Shown here: positions 1 to 5,682 of the stretch, piece after piece
How positions within the stretch are numbered: position 1 is the stretch's first letter
Layout: every line of letters starts with the position of its first letter
From: Candidatus Omnitrophota bacterium
GTDB taxonomy: Bacteria; Omnitrophota; Gorgyraeia; Gygaellales; Profunditerraquicolaceae
Assembly (NCBI GenBank): GCA_023229385.1
Contig: JALNZI010000090.1
Coordinates: 1 to 5,682 of the forward strand
Length of the DNA: 5,682 nucleotides
Direction of reading: 5' to 3'
Translations under genes and position numbers: made by a program
Notes under the pieces: generated by a model
What the model was told of the DNA's origin: nothing
The model's input: the letters and a program-made list of their open reading frames with translations, nothing else
Databases searched by the model: none

Positions 1-1246
1 TATTCTTTTTGGTCGCACCCCTATTGCTGATAATCAATCCATAGGCGCGTTCAACCAATTGTTGAGCCAGCAGATTACTGGCCAATATTTCTTTTACTTT
101 GCCTACCAACCCGCCAGAATCAGTTACCATAATAGCAGCCTTATTTTCCAGGAACAATTTAGCAATATCCCTGAAATTAAACATCTGCGGCCCGAAGATT
201 ACCGGCTTTTTTTGACTCGCCGGCTCAAGTATATTGTGCCCGCCGGTTTTAACCAGGCTGCCACCGACAAAGACAATATCCGCGGCAGAATAATAACTCA
301 GTAGCTCCCCCATAACATCAAGAATAAATACCGGATTATTAACACAGGTTGGGCAGGCGCTGGATATACTGGAAATAAAAACCGGCATAAAAGAACCATC
401 AGAAACCAATTTAGCAACATCCTTGCTGCGTTCCGGATGCCGAGGGGCAATAAGTAATTTTAATTTCGGGAAACTAAATAAAAGCTCCTTGTAAGCTTTA
501 GTGATTATCTCTTCCTCCCCGGGATGGGTGCTGCCGCAAACCCATAATTTATCATCCGGGCCCAACATCAGCTTCTGACGAATTCCTAAAGCCTTATCTG
601 TCGGCTGCCCGCTTAAGTCCAAATTAATATCAAACTTCACATTCCCGCTAACCAGGATATTCCTCTTATCTACGCCAAGGTTATTTAAACGCGCAGCATC
701 AGTATTTGATTGCACGCAGAACTTACTAACCCTTCTTAAAATCGGTCGGATCAGAAATTTTATCGCGCGGTATCCTGAATAAGAGTTATCGGATATCCTG
801 CCATTAACCGTAACTATCGGTATCCTCTGTTTATATAAGCAGTTAATCAGGTTTGGCCAGATTTCTGTTTCAGCAATAATAAACAAACAGGGATTGATCT
901 TTTTTATTACCTTTTTAACAATAAAACTAAAATCCAGGGGAAGATAAGTTAGAAAATCTCCGTCATTAATCAAACCCCGGGCGATCTTATTACCGGTAGC
1001 GGTTACGGTGGAGATAACTAATCTTTTATGCGGATAGGTTTTGCGTAATTCGCTGATCAATCCCTTAATAGAAACAGCTTCGCCCACACTCACCGCATGG
1101 ATCCAAATGGGCTGATCCAGATTTAAATTATCTGGCAAAAACCCGAAACGCCTGAAGAACCCATGATGGAATTTACCTTTAAGTAAATATACCGGCAGAT
1201 AGATTAATACGAAAATTAAAATTATTAAATCATAAAGTAAAAACAT
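1..1246 (-). CDS. waaA: 3-deoxy-D-manno-octulosonic acid (Kdo) transferase, 3' end cut by window edge
   Basis: Inner-membrane glycosyltransferase (GT30 family, also called KdtA) that transfers Kdo from CMP-Kdo to the lipid A precursor, the first step of LPS core assembly. The frame translates to 415 residues with no stop before base 1. Family members are about 420-430 residues, so only a short C-terminal tail is missing. Residues 2-22 form a hydrophobic membrane anchor followed by basic KGKFHHGFFRRFGF, as expected. Family motifs in order: HAVSVGE (50-56, Glu56 being the probable catalytic base), ETEIWPN (126-132), NGRISDNSYSGY (148-159), GNVKFD (201-206), GSTHPGEE (238-245), APRHPER (267-273), DVMGEL (310-315), FVGGSL plus GGHNILEPA (326-343) and FGPQMFNF (351-358). 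The ATG at 1246 is the only possible start after the in-frame xerC stop, seven codons upstream. One oddity is a small CPTC motif (298-301), of unknown meaning. Whether it adds one, two or more Kdo units cannot be read from the sequence. Confidence 0.95.
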   Translation of the reverse strand, partial: MFLLYDLIILIFVLIYLPVYLLKGKFHHGFFRRFGFLPDNLNLDQPIWIHAVSVGEAVSIKGLISELRKTYPHKRLVISTVTATGNKIARGLINDGDFLTYLPLDFSFIVKKVIKKINPCLFIIAETEIWPNLINCLYKQRIPIVTVNGRISDNSYSGYRAIKFLIRPILRRVSKFCVQSNTDAARLNNLGVDKRNILVSGNVKFDINLDLSGQPTDKALGIRQKLMLGPDDKLWVCGSTHPGEEEIITKAYKELLFSFPKLKLLIAPRHPERSKDVAKLVSDGSFMPVFISSISSACPTCVNNPVFILDVMGELLSYYSAADIVFVGGSLVKTGGHNILEPASQKKPVIFGPQMFNFRDIAKLFLENKAAIMVTDSGGLVGKVKEILASNLLAQQLVERAYGLIISNRGATKKN

Positions 1247-1259
1247 TGTGTTGGTTTTT

Positions 1260-1269
1260 CCCTTCTCCT
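1260..1269 (-). promoter_or_regulatory. Purine-rich ribosome binding region of waaA overlapping the xerC stop
   Basis: The minus strand reads AGGAGAAGGG here, overlapping the xerC TAG stop (1268-1270). AGGAG lies 18 nt and AAGGG 13 nt from the waaA ATG, longer than the usual 5-9 nt. The motif is clear but its spacing is loose. No alternative in-frame start exists closer to it, so it probably serves the ATG at 1246, perhaps with translation coupled to xerC termination. Confidence 0.5.
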
Positions 1270-2137
1270 ACGCATGCGGATGCGCCTTATCATAAACACT
1301 CTTGAGTTTTTCAGTTGTTAAATGCGTGTAAATCTGCGTGGTAGATAAATTAGCGTGGCCCAGAAGCTCCTGCACCGTGCGCAGGTCTGCCCCGCGGTTC
1401 AAAAGATGCGTGGCAAAAGAATGCCTGAAGGTATGCGCGGAAACCCCGGGTTTTATCTCAGCCAAACGCAGGTATTTCACCAAAGCATAACGCACACCGC
1501 GCGTAGTAATCCGCCGGGAATTATTATTTAAGAATATAGCGGATGTTTCTTTTTTCCTTTTATCCAGATATTTTCTGATAGATGAAAGCGCCGCCTCGCC
1601 TATCGGGACAATCCTTTCTTTCTTTCCTTTACCCCGGATCTTTAGAATTCCGCTGATAAAATCAATATCATCCAGGTTTAGCCCCACCAATTCTGAAATA
1701 CGCAGGCCGCTGGAATAAAATGCCTCTAAAATCGCCCGGTCGCGCAGGCCCAGAATATCTGCCTCATTCTTAGCAAAAGCTGATTCAATAAGTTTCCTGA
1801 CCTCCTCTTCTGTCATAAATGAAGGCAGATGCTTATCCAACTTGGGGCTGGAAAGCATCAAGATGGGATTTGTCTTGATGTAACCCTCGCGGGATAAAAA
1901 CCTGAAAAAACTGCGTAAAGCTGAAAGCCGGCGGCCAACTGTGCGGTTGCCTAAATTTTTTTCTTTTAAGACCGCCAGGTATTTCCTGAGCACAAGATAA
2001 TCTATTTTTTCTAAATCCGAACCGGTAAGAAATCTGGCAAAGTCCTCAAGGTCCAATTTATAATTAAGAATGGTATGCGGAGAATAATTTTTTTCTATCT
2101 CCAGGTAACGGATAAACTTCTCAATATATTTTTCCAT
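1268..2137 (-). CDS. xerC: Tyrosine site-specific recombinase, XerC/XerD family (XerC-like)
   Basis: Cytoplasmic tyrosine recombinase that, with a partner Xer protein, resolves chromosome dimers at dif. At 289 residues it is close to the usual ~300. The N-terminal SAM-like core-binding domain spans about residues 1-90 (YSPHTILNYKLDLEDFARFL, 18-37), and the catalytic domain about 105-285. The full active-site set is visible: Arg146 (SGLRISEL), Lys170 (RGKGKKER), His235 and Arg238 (HTFRHSFATHLL), His261 (LLGHANLSTTQIYTH) and the nucleophile Tyr270. The C-terminus VYDKAHPHA (281-289) resembles XerC/CodV rather than phage integrases. The position after dprA-topA also fits xerC in Firmicutes-type clusters. 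XerC and XerD are hard to separate from one sequence, so the symbol is less certain than the family. The ATG at 2137 has only a weak upstream AGGA, 10 nt away. The gene is intact, and nothing nearby looks like a dif site or an integrated element. Confidence 0.93.
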   Translation of the reverse strand: MEKYIEKFIRYLEIEKNYSPHTILNYKLDLEDFARFLTGSDLEKIDYLVLRKYLAVLKEKNLGNRTVGRRLSALRSFFRFLSREGYIKTNPILMLSSPKLDKHLPSFMTEEEVRKLIESAFAKNEADILGLRDRAILEAFYSSGLRISELVGLNLDDIDFISGILKIRGKGKKERIVPIGEAALSSIRKYLDKRKKETSAIFLNNNSRRITTRGVRYALVKYLRLAEIKPGVSAHTFRHSFATHLLNRGADLRTVQELLGHANLSTTQIYTHLTTEKLKSVYDKAHPHA

Positions 2138-2146
2138 ATTCCATCT

Positions 2147-2168
2147 ATCCTGTTTTAGCGGATCCTGT
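2147..2168 (-). repeat. Two direct copies of ACAGGAT upstream of xerC
   Basis: On the minus strand ACAGGAT occurs at 2168-2162 and again at 2153-2147, a 15-base period. The second copy carries the only AGGA near the xerC ATG (10 nt spacing), so the repeat may double as its weak ribosome binding site. Two 7-mers are a small sample and could be coincidence. Confidence 0.4.
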
Positions 2169-2219
2169 CAAGTCTTGTCTCTCGCTGCACCGCTTGCTCG
2201 CCCCAGCGTGGCTCGCTAC

Positions 2220-2249
2220 GCTTCGGCAAAAATTTCGCTCTGCCGAAAC
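2220..2249 (-). other. 12-bp RNA hairpin in the topA-xerC gap
   Basis: Read on the minus strand, GTTTCGGCAGAG (2249-2238) pairs with TTTTGCCGAAGC (2231-2220) around a 6-base loop CGAAAT. The core TTCGGCA/TGCCGAA is perfect on both strands. Three further positions (2248/2221, 2240/2229, 2238/2231) pair only as G-U on the minus strand and would be A/C mismatches on the plus strand. No run of T follows, so it is not a typical intrinsic terminator. Confidence 0.6.
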
Positions 2250-2360
2250 TCTATGGGGAGGCAACCATGCCCGCTCAATTTTTGAGATGCCGCTCGAGTC
2301 CAAGACTCGCCACCCGCTAAAAGACACCATAGAATGAACCTGGTAAATTTCGCAGCGAAT

Positions 2361-2390
2361 GTCGTACTTTCGCCTCTGTGAAAGCACGAC
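2361..2390 (-). other. 11-bp hairpin 22 nt after the topA stop
   Basis: On the minus strand GTCGTGCTTTC (2390-2380) pairs with GAAAGTACGAC (2371-2361) around an 8-base loop. The single imperfect pair (2366/2385) is a G-U wobble in minus-strand RNA and an A/C mismatch on the plus strand. The bases after it (ATTCGCTGCGAAATTT) lack the T-run of an intrinsic terminator. It could protect the topA message 3' end or be the first stem of a larger RNA fold. Confidence 0.6.
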
Positions 2391-2412
2391 CTGAGCGAGA
2401 ACATTACAAAGT

Positions 2413-4425
2413 TCATTTAACCTCTTCCTTATCCTGCGGCAAAGTCCGAGAAGTAAAGGTACACTTGGGAAAATTCGAGCAACCGAAGAAGAACCCGCGC
2501 TTTGAACGCCGTTCAATTAATTCTCCGCCGCAATTTTCTATGGGGCATTTAACTCCGGAGGTAATGGACTTTGAATTTTTGCACGCCGGAAAATCCGAGC
2601 AGCTTAAGAATTTTCCGCGCCTGCCCCACTTTACAATCAAAGGCTTGCCGCATTTATCGCAAATCTGGTCAGTAGTTATCACCTCTTTTTTAATATTTGC
2701 CTGGGCAAAATCAAGGCTCTCTTTAAAAGGAGCATAAAACTCTTGTAATACTTCAATACGCTTAAGCCTACCCTCCTCAACTTCATCAAGTTTCTCCTCC
2801 ATAAGCGCGGTGAACTTGACATCGATAATCTTTGGGAAATATTCTACCAACATGTCGCTTACCTTAAAACCCAGCTCCGTAGGGTTCAGATAACCCTTAA
2901 TCCGGCGCACATAGTCGCGTAAGATAAGCGTATAAATAATCGGCGCGTAAGTTGAAGGCCGGCCGATCCCTTCTTCTTCCAGCGCCTTAACTAAAGAACT
3001 ATCCGAGAACCTGGCAGGTGGCTTGGTAAAATGCTGCGAAGGAGTAAGCTTATTTAAAGCAAGCACATCCCCCTGCGCCAGAGGTGGGATCACATTTTTA
3101 TTCTTATCTTTTTCGTCTTCCTCGCCTTCCTTACCTTCTTCCTCTTCTTCTGTCTTATTATAGGCAGCCAGGAAACCTTCAAAAAGTAAATGACTGCCAT
3201 TGGCTACAAATAAATATTTTCCCGCGGCAATATCTACCGATGTAGCCAAAAACTCCGCGGGTTTCATCTGGCTGGCTAAGAAACGGTTATAAATCAACTC
3301 GTATAAGCGAAACTGCTCAGGTGTAAGGAAATCTTTCATGCTCTCCGGAGAACGCGAGATGTAACTCGGCCGGATCGCCTCATGCGCCTGCTGCGCAGAC
3401 TTCTTGGCCTTAAAAACATTTTGATTCTCAGGAAGGAAATCCTTGCCAAAGATCCTGCCGATATGCTCACGCACCTCGGTAATAGCTTCCGGAGCGGTAT
3501 TCGGCGAATCCGTACGCATATATGTAATTAAACCTAACGGATTATCCCCGCCAATATCAATCCCTTCATAAAGCTGCTGCGCCACCATCATGGTCTTGGA
3601 AGCATTAAACCTGAGCTTATTAAACGCCTCCTGTTGCATTGTGCTGGTAATAAACGGCGCCGGGGCATAACGTTTCTTTTCTGTCTGCTTAACTTCAACA
3701 ACTTTAAATTCTTTATCCTTTAACTCATCTACAATATTTTGCGCGGATTCTTGAGTTTTGATCTCAGCTTTTTTATTCTCGATTTTCTCAAGCTTGGCGC
3801 AAAAATTACTCTCTCCCGAAATCTTAGGCTTAAATAATTCCGCGGCAATCTCCCAATATTCACTAGCAGTAAATGCCTGGATCTGCCGCTCCCGTTCCAC
3901 AATCAACCTTAAGGCCACAGACTGTACGCGGCCGGCGCTTAAACCGCGGGCGAGCTTCTTCCAAAGCAAAGGGCTCAAGAAATATCCGACAATACGATCA
4001 AGCACCCTGCGGCCCACCTGAGCTTCGATCATATTAGTATCAAATTCGCGGGCGGATTTAAACGCCTCCCCTACCGCATGCGGAGTGATTTCATGAAAAC
4101 TCACCCTTAAAACATTCTTGCCTTTCTTAAAGATCCTTTCTTTAATCTGCCAGCCGATTGCCTCACCTTCACGGTCAGGATCGGTAGCCACATAAATCTT
4201 TTCTTTATCCTTGGCGTCTTTTTTTAATTGAGTCATTAATTTTTTCCTGGACGGGATAACCACATACTCGGGCTTGAATTTATTATCAATATCCACCCCC
4301 AGTTCTTTCTGCGGCAAGTCAATAATATGCCCCATGGAAGAAACTACCAGGTAATCTTCCCCCAATATCTTACTTATGGTTTTAGCCTTGGTAGGAGACT
4401 CAACAATAACCAGATTTTTACTCAT
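2413..4425 (-). CDS. topA: DNA topoisomerase I (type IA)
   Basis: Monomeric cytoplasmic enzyme that relaxes negative supercoils by cutting and rejoining one strand through a 5'-phosphotyrosine. At 670 residues it is shorter than E. coli TopA (865) but close to Bacillus-type enzymes (~690). The N-terminal TOPRIM domain (about 4-115) holds Glu9 (VESPTKAKT) and the DPDREGEAIGW motif (82-92; Asp82, Asp84, Glu86). VGRRVLDRIVGY (137-148) and LSAGRVQSVALR (162-173) are type IA core motifs. The catalytic Tyr302 lies in TYMRTDSPNT (301-310), with Arg304 beside it. LEEEGIGRPSTYAPII (482-497) is also typical. Two four-cysteine zinc ribbons close the protein: Cys589, 592, 609, 615 and Cys627, 632, 649, 655. 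A strongly acidic linker (425-442) interrupts the core at a place where bacterial enzymes vary. The ATG start follows the dprA stop directly and has an excellent AAGGAG. Sequence and motifs are intact, so function is not in doubt. Confidence 0.98.
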   Translation of the reverse strand: MSKNLVIVESPTKAKTISKILGEDYLVVSSMGHIIDLPQKELGVDIDNKFKPEYVVIPSRKKLMTQLKKDAKDKEKIYVATDPDREGEAIGWQIKERIFKKGKNVLRVSFHEITPHAVGEAFKSAREFDTNMIEAQVGRRVLDRIVGYFLSPLLWKKLARGLSAGRVQSVALRLIVERERQIQAFTASEYWEIAAELFKPKISGESNFCAKLEKIENKKAEIKTQESAQNIVDELKDKEFKVVEVKQTEKKRYAPAPFITSTMQQEAFNKLRFNASKTMMVAQQLYEGIDIGGDNPLGLITYMRTDSPNTAPEAITEVREHIGRIFGKDFLPENQNVFKAKKSAQQAHEAIRPSYISRSPESMKDFLTPEQFRLYELIYNRFLASQMKPAEFLATSVDIAAGKYLFVANGSHLLFEGFLAAYNKTEEEEEGKEGEEDEKDKNKNVIPPLAQGDVLALNKLTPSQHFTKPPARFSDSSLVKALEEEGIGRPSTYAPIIYTLILRDYVRRIKGYLNPTELGFKVSDMLVEYFPKIIDVKFTALMEEKLDEVEEGRLKRIEVLQEFYAPFKESLDFAQANIKKEVITTDQICDKCGKPLIVKWGRRGKFLSCSDFPACKNSKSITSGVKCPIENCGGELIERRSKRGFFFGCSNFPKCTFTSRTLPQDKEEVK

Positions 4426-5511
4426 TTAGCTCCTTATAAACTGTTTACCCGGCAATTCTTTAATTAATTTCTTAAATTGTAATTTTAGAATCAAACTTGA
4501 AATTTGGCTGCTGGTCAAAGATGTCTTTTCCAGCAAATCATCTATTGCCACTGCCGAATGGCTTATGCAATTATAAAGCAGGTTTTCTTCTTTTGCACAC
4601 AAAATATTCTCTTCAAGTTCCGGCTGAACCTGATTACTCTCTCCAGAAATACCCAAATCTAATTCTTCAAGGATATCTTCACTGCAGGTAACTAATTTTG
4701 CCCCCTGTTTAAGTAACTCATTTGACCCAAGCGATGAACTGGCGTCAATCCTTCCAGGTAAAACAAAAACTTCTCTTCCCTGCTCTAAAGCAAAATCCAC
4801 GGTAATCAGCGCCCCGCTGTTTCTGGCTGCCTCGGTAACCAGCACCCCCAAACTTAAACCGCTAATCAGACGGTTGCGCCGGGGAAAATTCTGCGCCAAT
4901 GGTTTCATATCCATGGGAAATTCAGAGATCACTGCTCCGTTTTTAGCTATTTTTTCAGCCAACCCCTGGTTTTCCGGAGGATAAATATGCCCAAACCCGC
5001 TGCCCATTACCGCGATTGTGCGGCCGACTGCTTTTAACGCTCCCCGATGGGCGTAAGTATCCACGCCCCGGGCCATCCCCGAAATAATAGTTAAGCCTTT
5101 TAAAGCTAATTCCGCGGCGAATTTTTCAGCGCTGCTTAACCCGTAAAGCGATGCCCTGCGGGAGCCGACAATCCCCAGGCTTAAATTATCAGCCTCAATT
5201 ATTTTACCTGAAACATAAAGCACAATCGGAGCCCCGGGGATTTGCTTTAAATTCCGGGGATAATCTCCATCAAAGAGCGTAATAATTTCCAGGCCTGCTT
5301 TTTTGGCCTGGGCCAAATCTTTATCTAGATTCTTAGTATCAAATGAAAGGATGCCTTCGCCAATCCGGCTTCCGACAACCGCTTCCAGATTCTGACGGCT
5401 GGCTTTAAGTATATCACTCGGCTGGCTAAAATACTTAAGCAGCTTATCTAACCGCACACTTCCTATCTGCGGGATAAGATTTAAGCTTACCAGAGACTCA
5501 AAATTATTCAT
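4426..5511 (-). CDS. dprA: DNA-processing protein DprA (Smf)
   Basis: Binds incoming single-stranded DNA and loads RecA during natural transformation. It is widely conserved even in bacteria not known to be transformable, so competence is not implied. At 361 residues it has the usual length. The N-terminal helical SAM/HhH-like segment is about 5-58 (NLIPQIGSVRLDKLLKYF). The Rossmann-like DprA core spans about 75-285, with GIVGSRRAS (113-121), SGMARGVDTYAH (144-155), GSGFGHIYPPEN (170-181), NFPRRNRLISGLS (208-220) and TEAARNSGALITVDFAL (226-242). These include the conserved nucleotide/ssDNA-binding Gly-Ser-Arg and RNR-type basic residues. A C-terminal winged-helix (DML1-like) domain is seen at about 305-360. 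The ATG at 5511 gives an N-terminus of normal length, although the nearest purine stretch (GAAAG) is a poor ribosome binding site and AAGGGG lies 15 nt away. Its end overlaps the topA ribosome binding site, so the two genes are translationally coupled. Confidence 0.97.
   Translation of the reverse strand: MNNFESLVSLNLIPQIGSVRLDKLLKYFSQPSDILKASRQNLEAVVGSRIGEGILSFDTKNLDKDLAQAKKAGLEIITLFDGDYPRNLKQIPGAPIVLYVSGKIIEADNLSLGIVGSRRASLYGLSSAEKFAAELALKGLTIISGMARGVDTYAHRGALKAVGRTIAVMGSGFGHIYPPENQGLAEKIAKNGAVISEFPMDMKPLAQNFPRRNRLISGLSLGVLVTEAARNSGALITVDFALEQGREVFVLPGRIDASSSLGSNELLKQGAKLVTCSEDILEELDLGISGESNQVQPELEENILCAKEENLLYNCISHSAVAIDDLLEKTSLTSSQISSLILKLQFKKLIKELPGKQFIRS
4430..4435 (-). promoter_or_regulatory. 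Ribosome binding site of topA inside the dprA 3' end
   Basis: The minus strand reads AAGGAG-CTAA-ATG: a near-perfect Shine-Dalgarno within the last codons of dprA, with the dprA TAA stop (4428-4426) abutting the topA ATG (4425-4423). This fixes the topA start and implies that ribosomes ending dprA can restart on topA. Confidence 0.9.
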
Positions 5512-5546
5512 ACTTTCGCAGCCAGGCCCCTTGCCTTCGAGAAGAT

Positions 5547-5682
5547 CTATTTCTTGCCGGCAAGTATTTTAGATATTTTTTTAGCCACCTGCTTAACCGA
5601 TAAACCCGTTGTTTCAATTACTTCATCAGCCTGCATATAATAAGGGGCGCGCATCTTCAGCAAAAGCTCTATGCGTTTTTTC
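5547..5682 (-). CDS. aroK: Shikimate kinase, C-terminal fragment (5' part outside window)
   Basis: Only the last 44 residues and the TAG stop are present; the P-loop and shikimate-binding core lie beyond the right edge. The visible tail RIELLLKMRAPYYM, then QADEVIETTGLS and VKQVAKKI, matches the family's C-terminal signature. This is the lid/substrate-contacting Arg in an 'R-x-P-x-Y' motif, followed by 'AD..v.T.gls.eeva..I'. Shikimate kinase phosphorylates shikimate with ATP in the fifth step of chorismate synthesis, in the cytoplasm. The stop is 35 bp upstream of dprA on the same strand, consistent with cotranscription. A related small P-loop kinase such as gluconokinase is possible because the P-loop is not seen, but the tail is most like AroK. 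Confidence 0.82.
   Translation of the reverse strand, partial: KKRIELLLKMRAPYYMQADEVIETTGLSVKQVAKKISKILAGKK

Larger units (their letters stand above)
2138..2412 (-). other. GC-rich, hairpin-dense topA-xerC intergenic region; candidate structured RNA or palindromic repeat element
   Basis: No gene is recognised in these 275 bp. Bases 2161-2400 contain 130 G/C of 240 by hand count (54%), against roughly 25-47% in four 60-base coding samples from this window. Inverted repeats seen: 2361-2371/2380-2390, 2349-2353/2355-2359, 2295-2300/2304-2309, 2274-2278/2282-2286, 2259-2263/2268-2272 (wobble included) and 2220-2231/2238-2249. A longer-range pair TCTATGG/CCATAGA (2250-2256/2327-2333) encloses the middle hairpins. 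An outer pair TCTCGCT/AGCGAGA (2180-2186/2394-2400) nearly brackets the region. AAATTTCGC occurs twice (2230-2238, 2345-2353). Several stems contain positions that are A/C mismatches on the plus strand but G-U pairs on the minus strand, favouring RNA made with the operon. It could be a regulatory or processing element, an independent small RNA, or a dispersed repeat. No known RNA family was matched. Confidence 0.55.

Noticed and set aside
59..304. 81-codon plus-strand open frame
   Set aside because: It is antisense to waaA, whose conserved motifs (GGHNILEPA, FGPQMFNF) lie in the same bases on the minus strand.
1268..2137. Integrase of a mobile element
   Set aside because: The recombinase is short, XerC-like at the C-terminus, and sits in a conserved housekeeping order. 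No attachment-site repeats, cargo genes or adjacent tRNA are visible.
2143..2171. Possible promoter for xerC: perfect TTGACA on the minus strand (2171-2166)
   Set aside because: At 16-18 bp spacing the best -10 hexamer matches only 3 of 6 consensus bases, and transcription would begin at the ATG itself, leaving no leader.
2285..2330. tRNA-like T-arm (CTCGAGTCC on the plus strand, and GGTTCATTC on the minus strand)
   Set aside because: The flanking bases do not form a T-stem, the loop lacks the invariant TTCRA pattern, and no acceptor, anticodon or D-arm could be assembled on either strand.
2145..2516. 123-codon minus-strand open frame overlapping the topA 3' end in the +1 frame and crossing the whole gap
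   Set aside because: The product has no recognisable domain and is Arg/Ser/Cys-rich. Its first third is merely topA read out of frame, and the rest is the GC-rich hairpin block where stop codons are naturally rarer. A programmed +1 shift extending TopA is conceivable, but no slippery site was evident.
2378..2737. 119-codon plus-strand open frame
   Set aside because: It lies antisense to the TopA zinc-ribbon region, whose cysteine motifs prove the minus-strand frame. No domain is recognised.
5512..5546. Regulatory element or terminator in the aroK-dprA gap
   Set aside because: Only a 4-bp stem (CTTC/GAAG) and no T-run were found; 35 bp is ordinary intra-operon spacing.

Overview
The window is a compact block of five genes, all read on the minus strand (right to left). 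Each gene is recognisable from conserved motifs: the tail of a shikimate kinase (aroK), dprA/smf, topA, a Xer-type tyrosine recombinase (closest to xerC), and a Kdo transferase (waaA/kdtA) that runs off the left edge. A Kdo transferase implies a Gram-negative (diderm) cell making lipid A-Kdo lipopolysaccharide. Moderate-to-low GC, lysine/isoleucine-rich proteins and divergent but intact motifs suggest an uncultured lineage. A PVC-superphylum relative such as Omnitrophota is a guess from general style and is not shown by the sequence.

Layout from transcription start side to end: aroK C-terminus (5682-5547), 35 bp gap, dprA (5511-4426), zero gap (TAA directly followed by ATG), topA (4425-2413), a 275 bp gap, xerC (2137-1268), 21 bp gap, waaA (1246 to beyond base 1). 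No promoter or classical terminator is convincing anywhere, so the block looks like part of one longer transcription unit. The dprA-topA-xerC order matches the known Firmicutes-type cluster smf-topA-trmFO-xerC(codV), with trmFO absent and the 275 bp gap lying in its place.

Functionally, three neighbours are DNA-processing proteins: DprA handles incoming single-stranded DNA, TopA relaxes negative supercoils, and Xer resolves chromosome dimers. They sit between a shikimate-pathway enzyme and an envelope-lipid enzyme, as in a mixed housekeeping operon.

The one part not explained by ordinary genes is the topA-xerC gap (2138-2412). It is richer in G+C than sampled neighbouring coding DNA (130 of 240 bases in 2161-2400 by hand count). 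It is packed with inverted repeats, several of which pair better as minus-strand RNA because A/C mismatches on the plus strand become G-U wobbles. It could be a structured RNA in the operon transcript or a small palindromic repeat element. This is the best candidate for something undescribed, and a genome-wide copy search would separate the two ideas.
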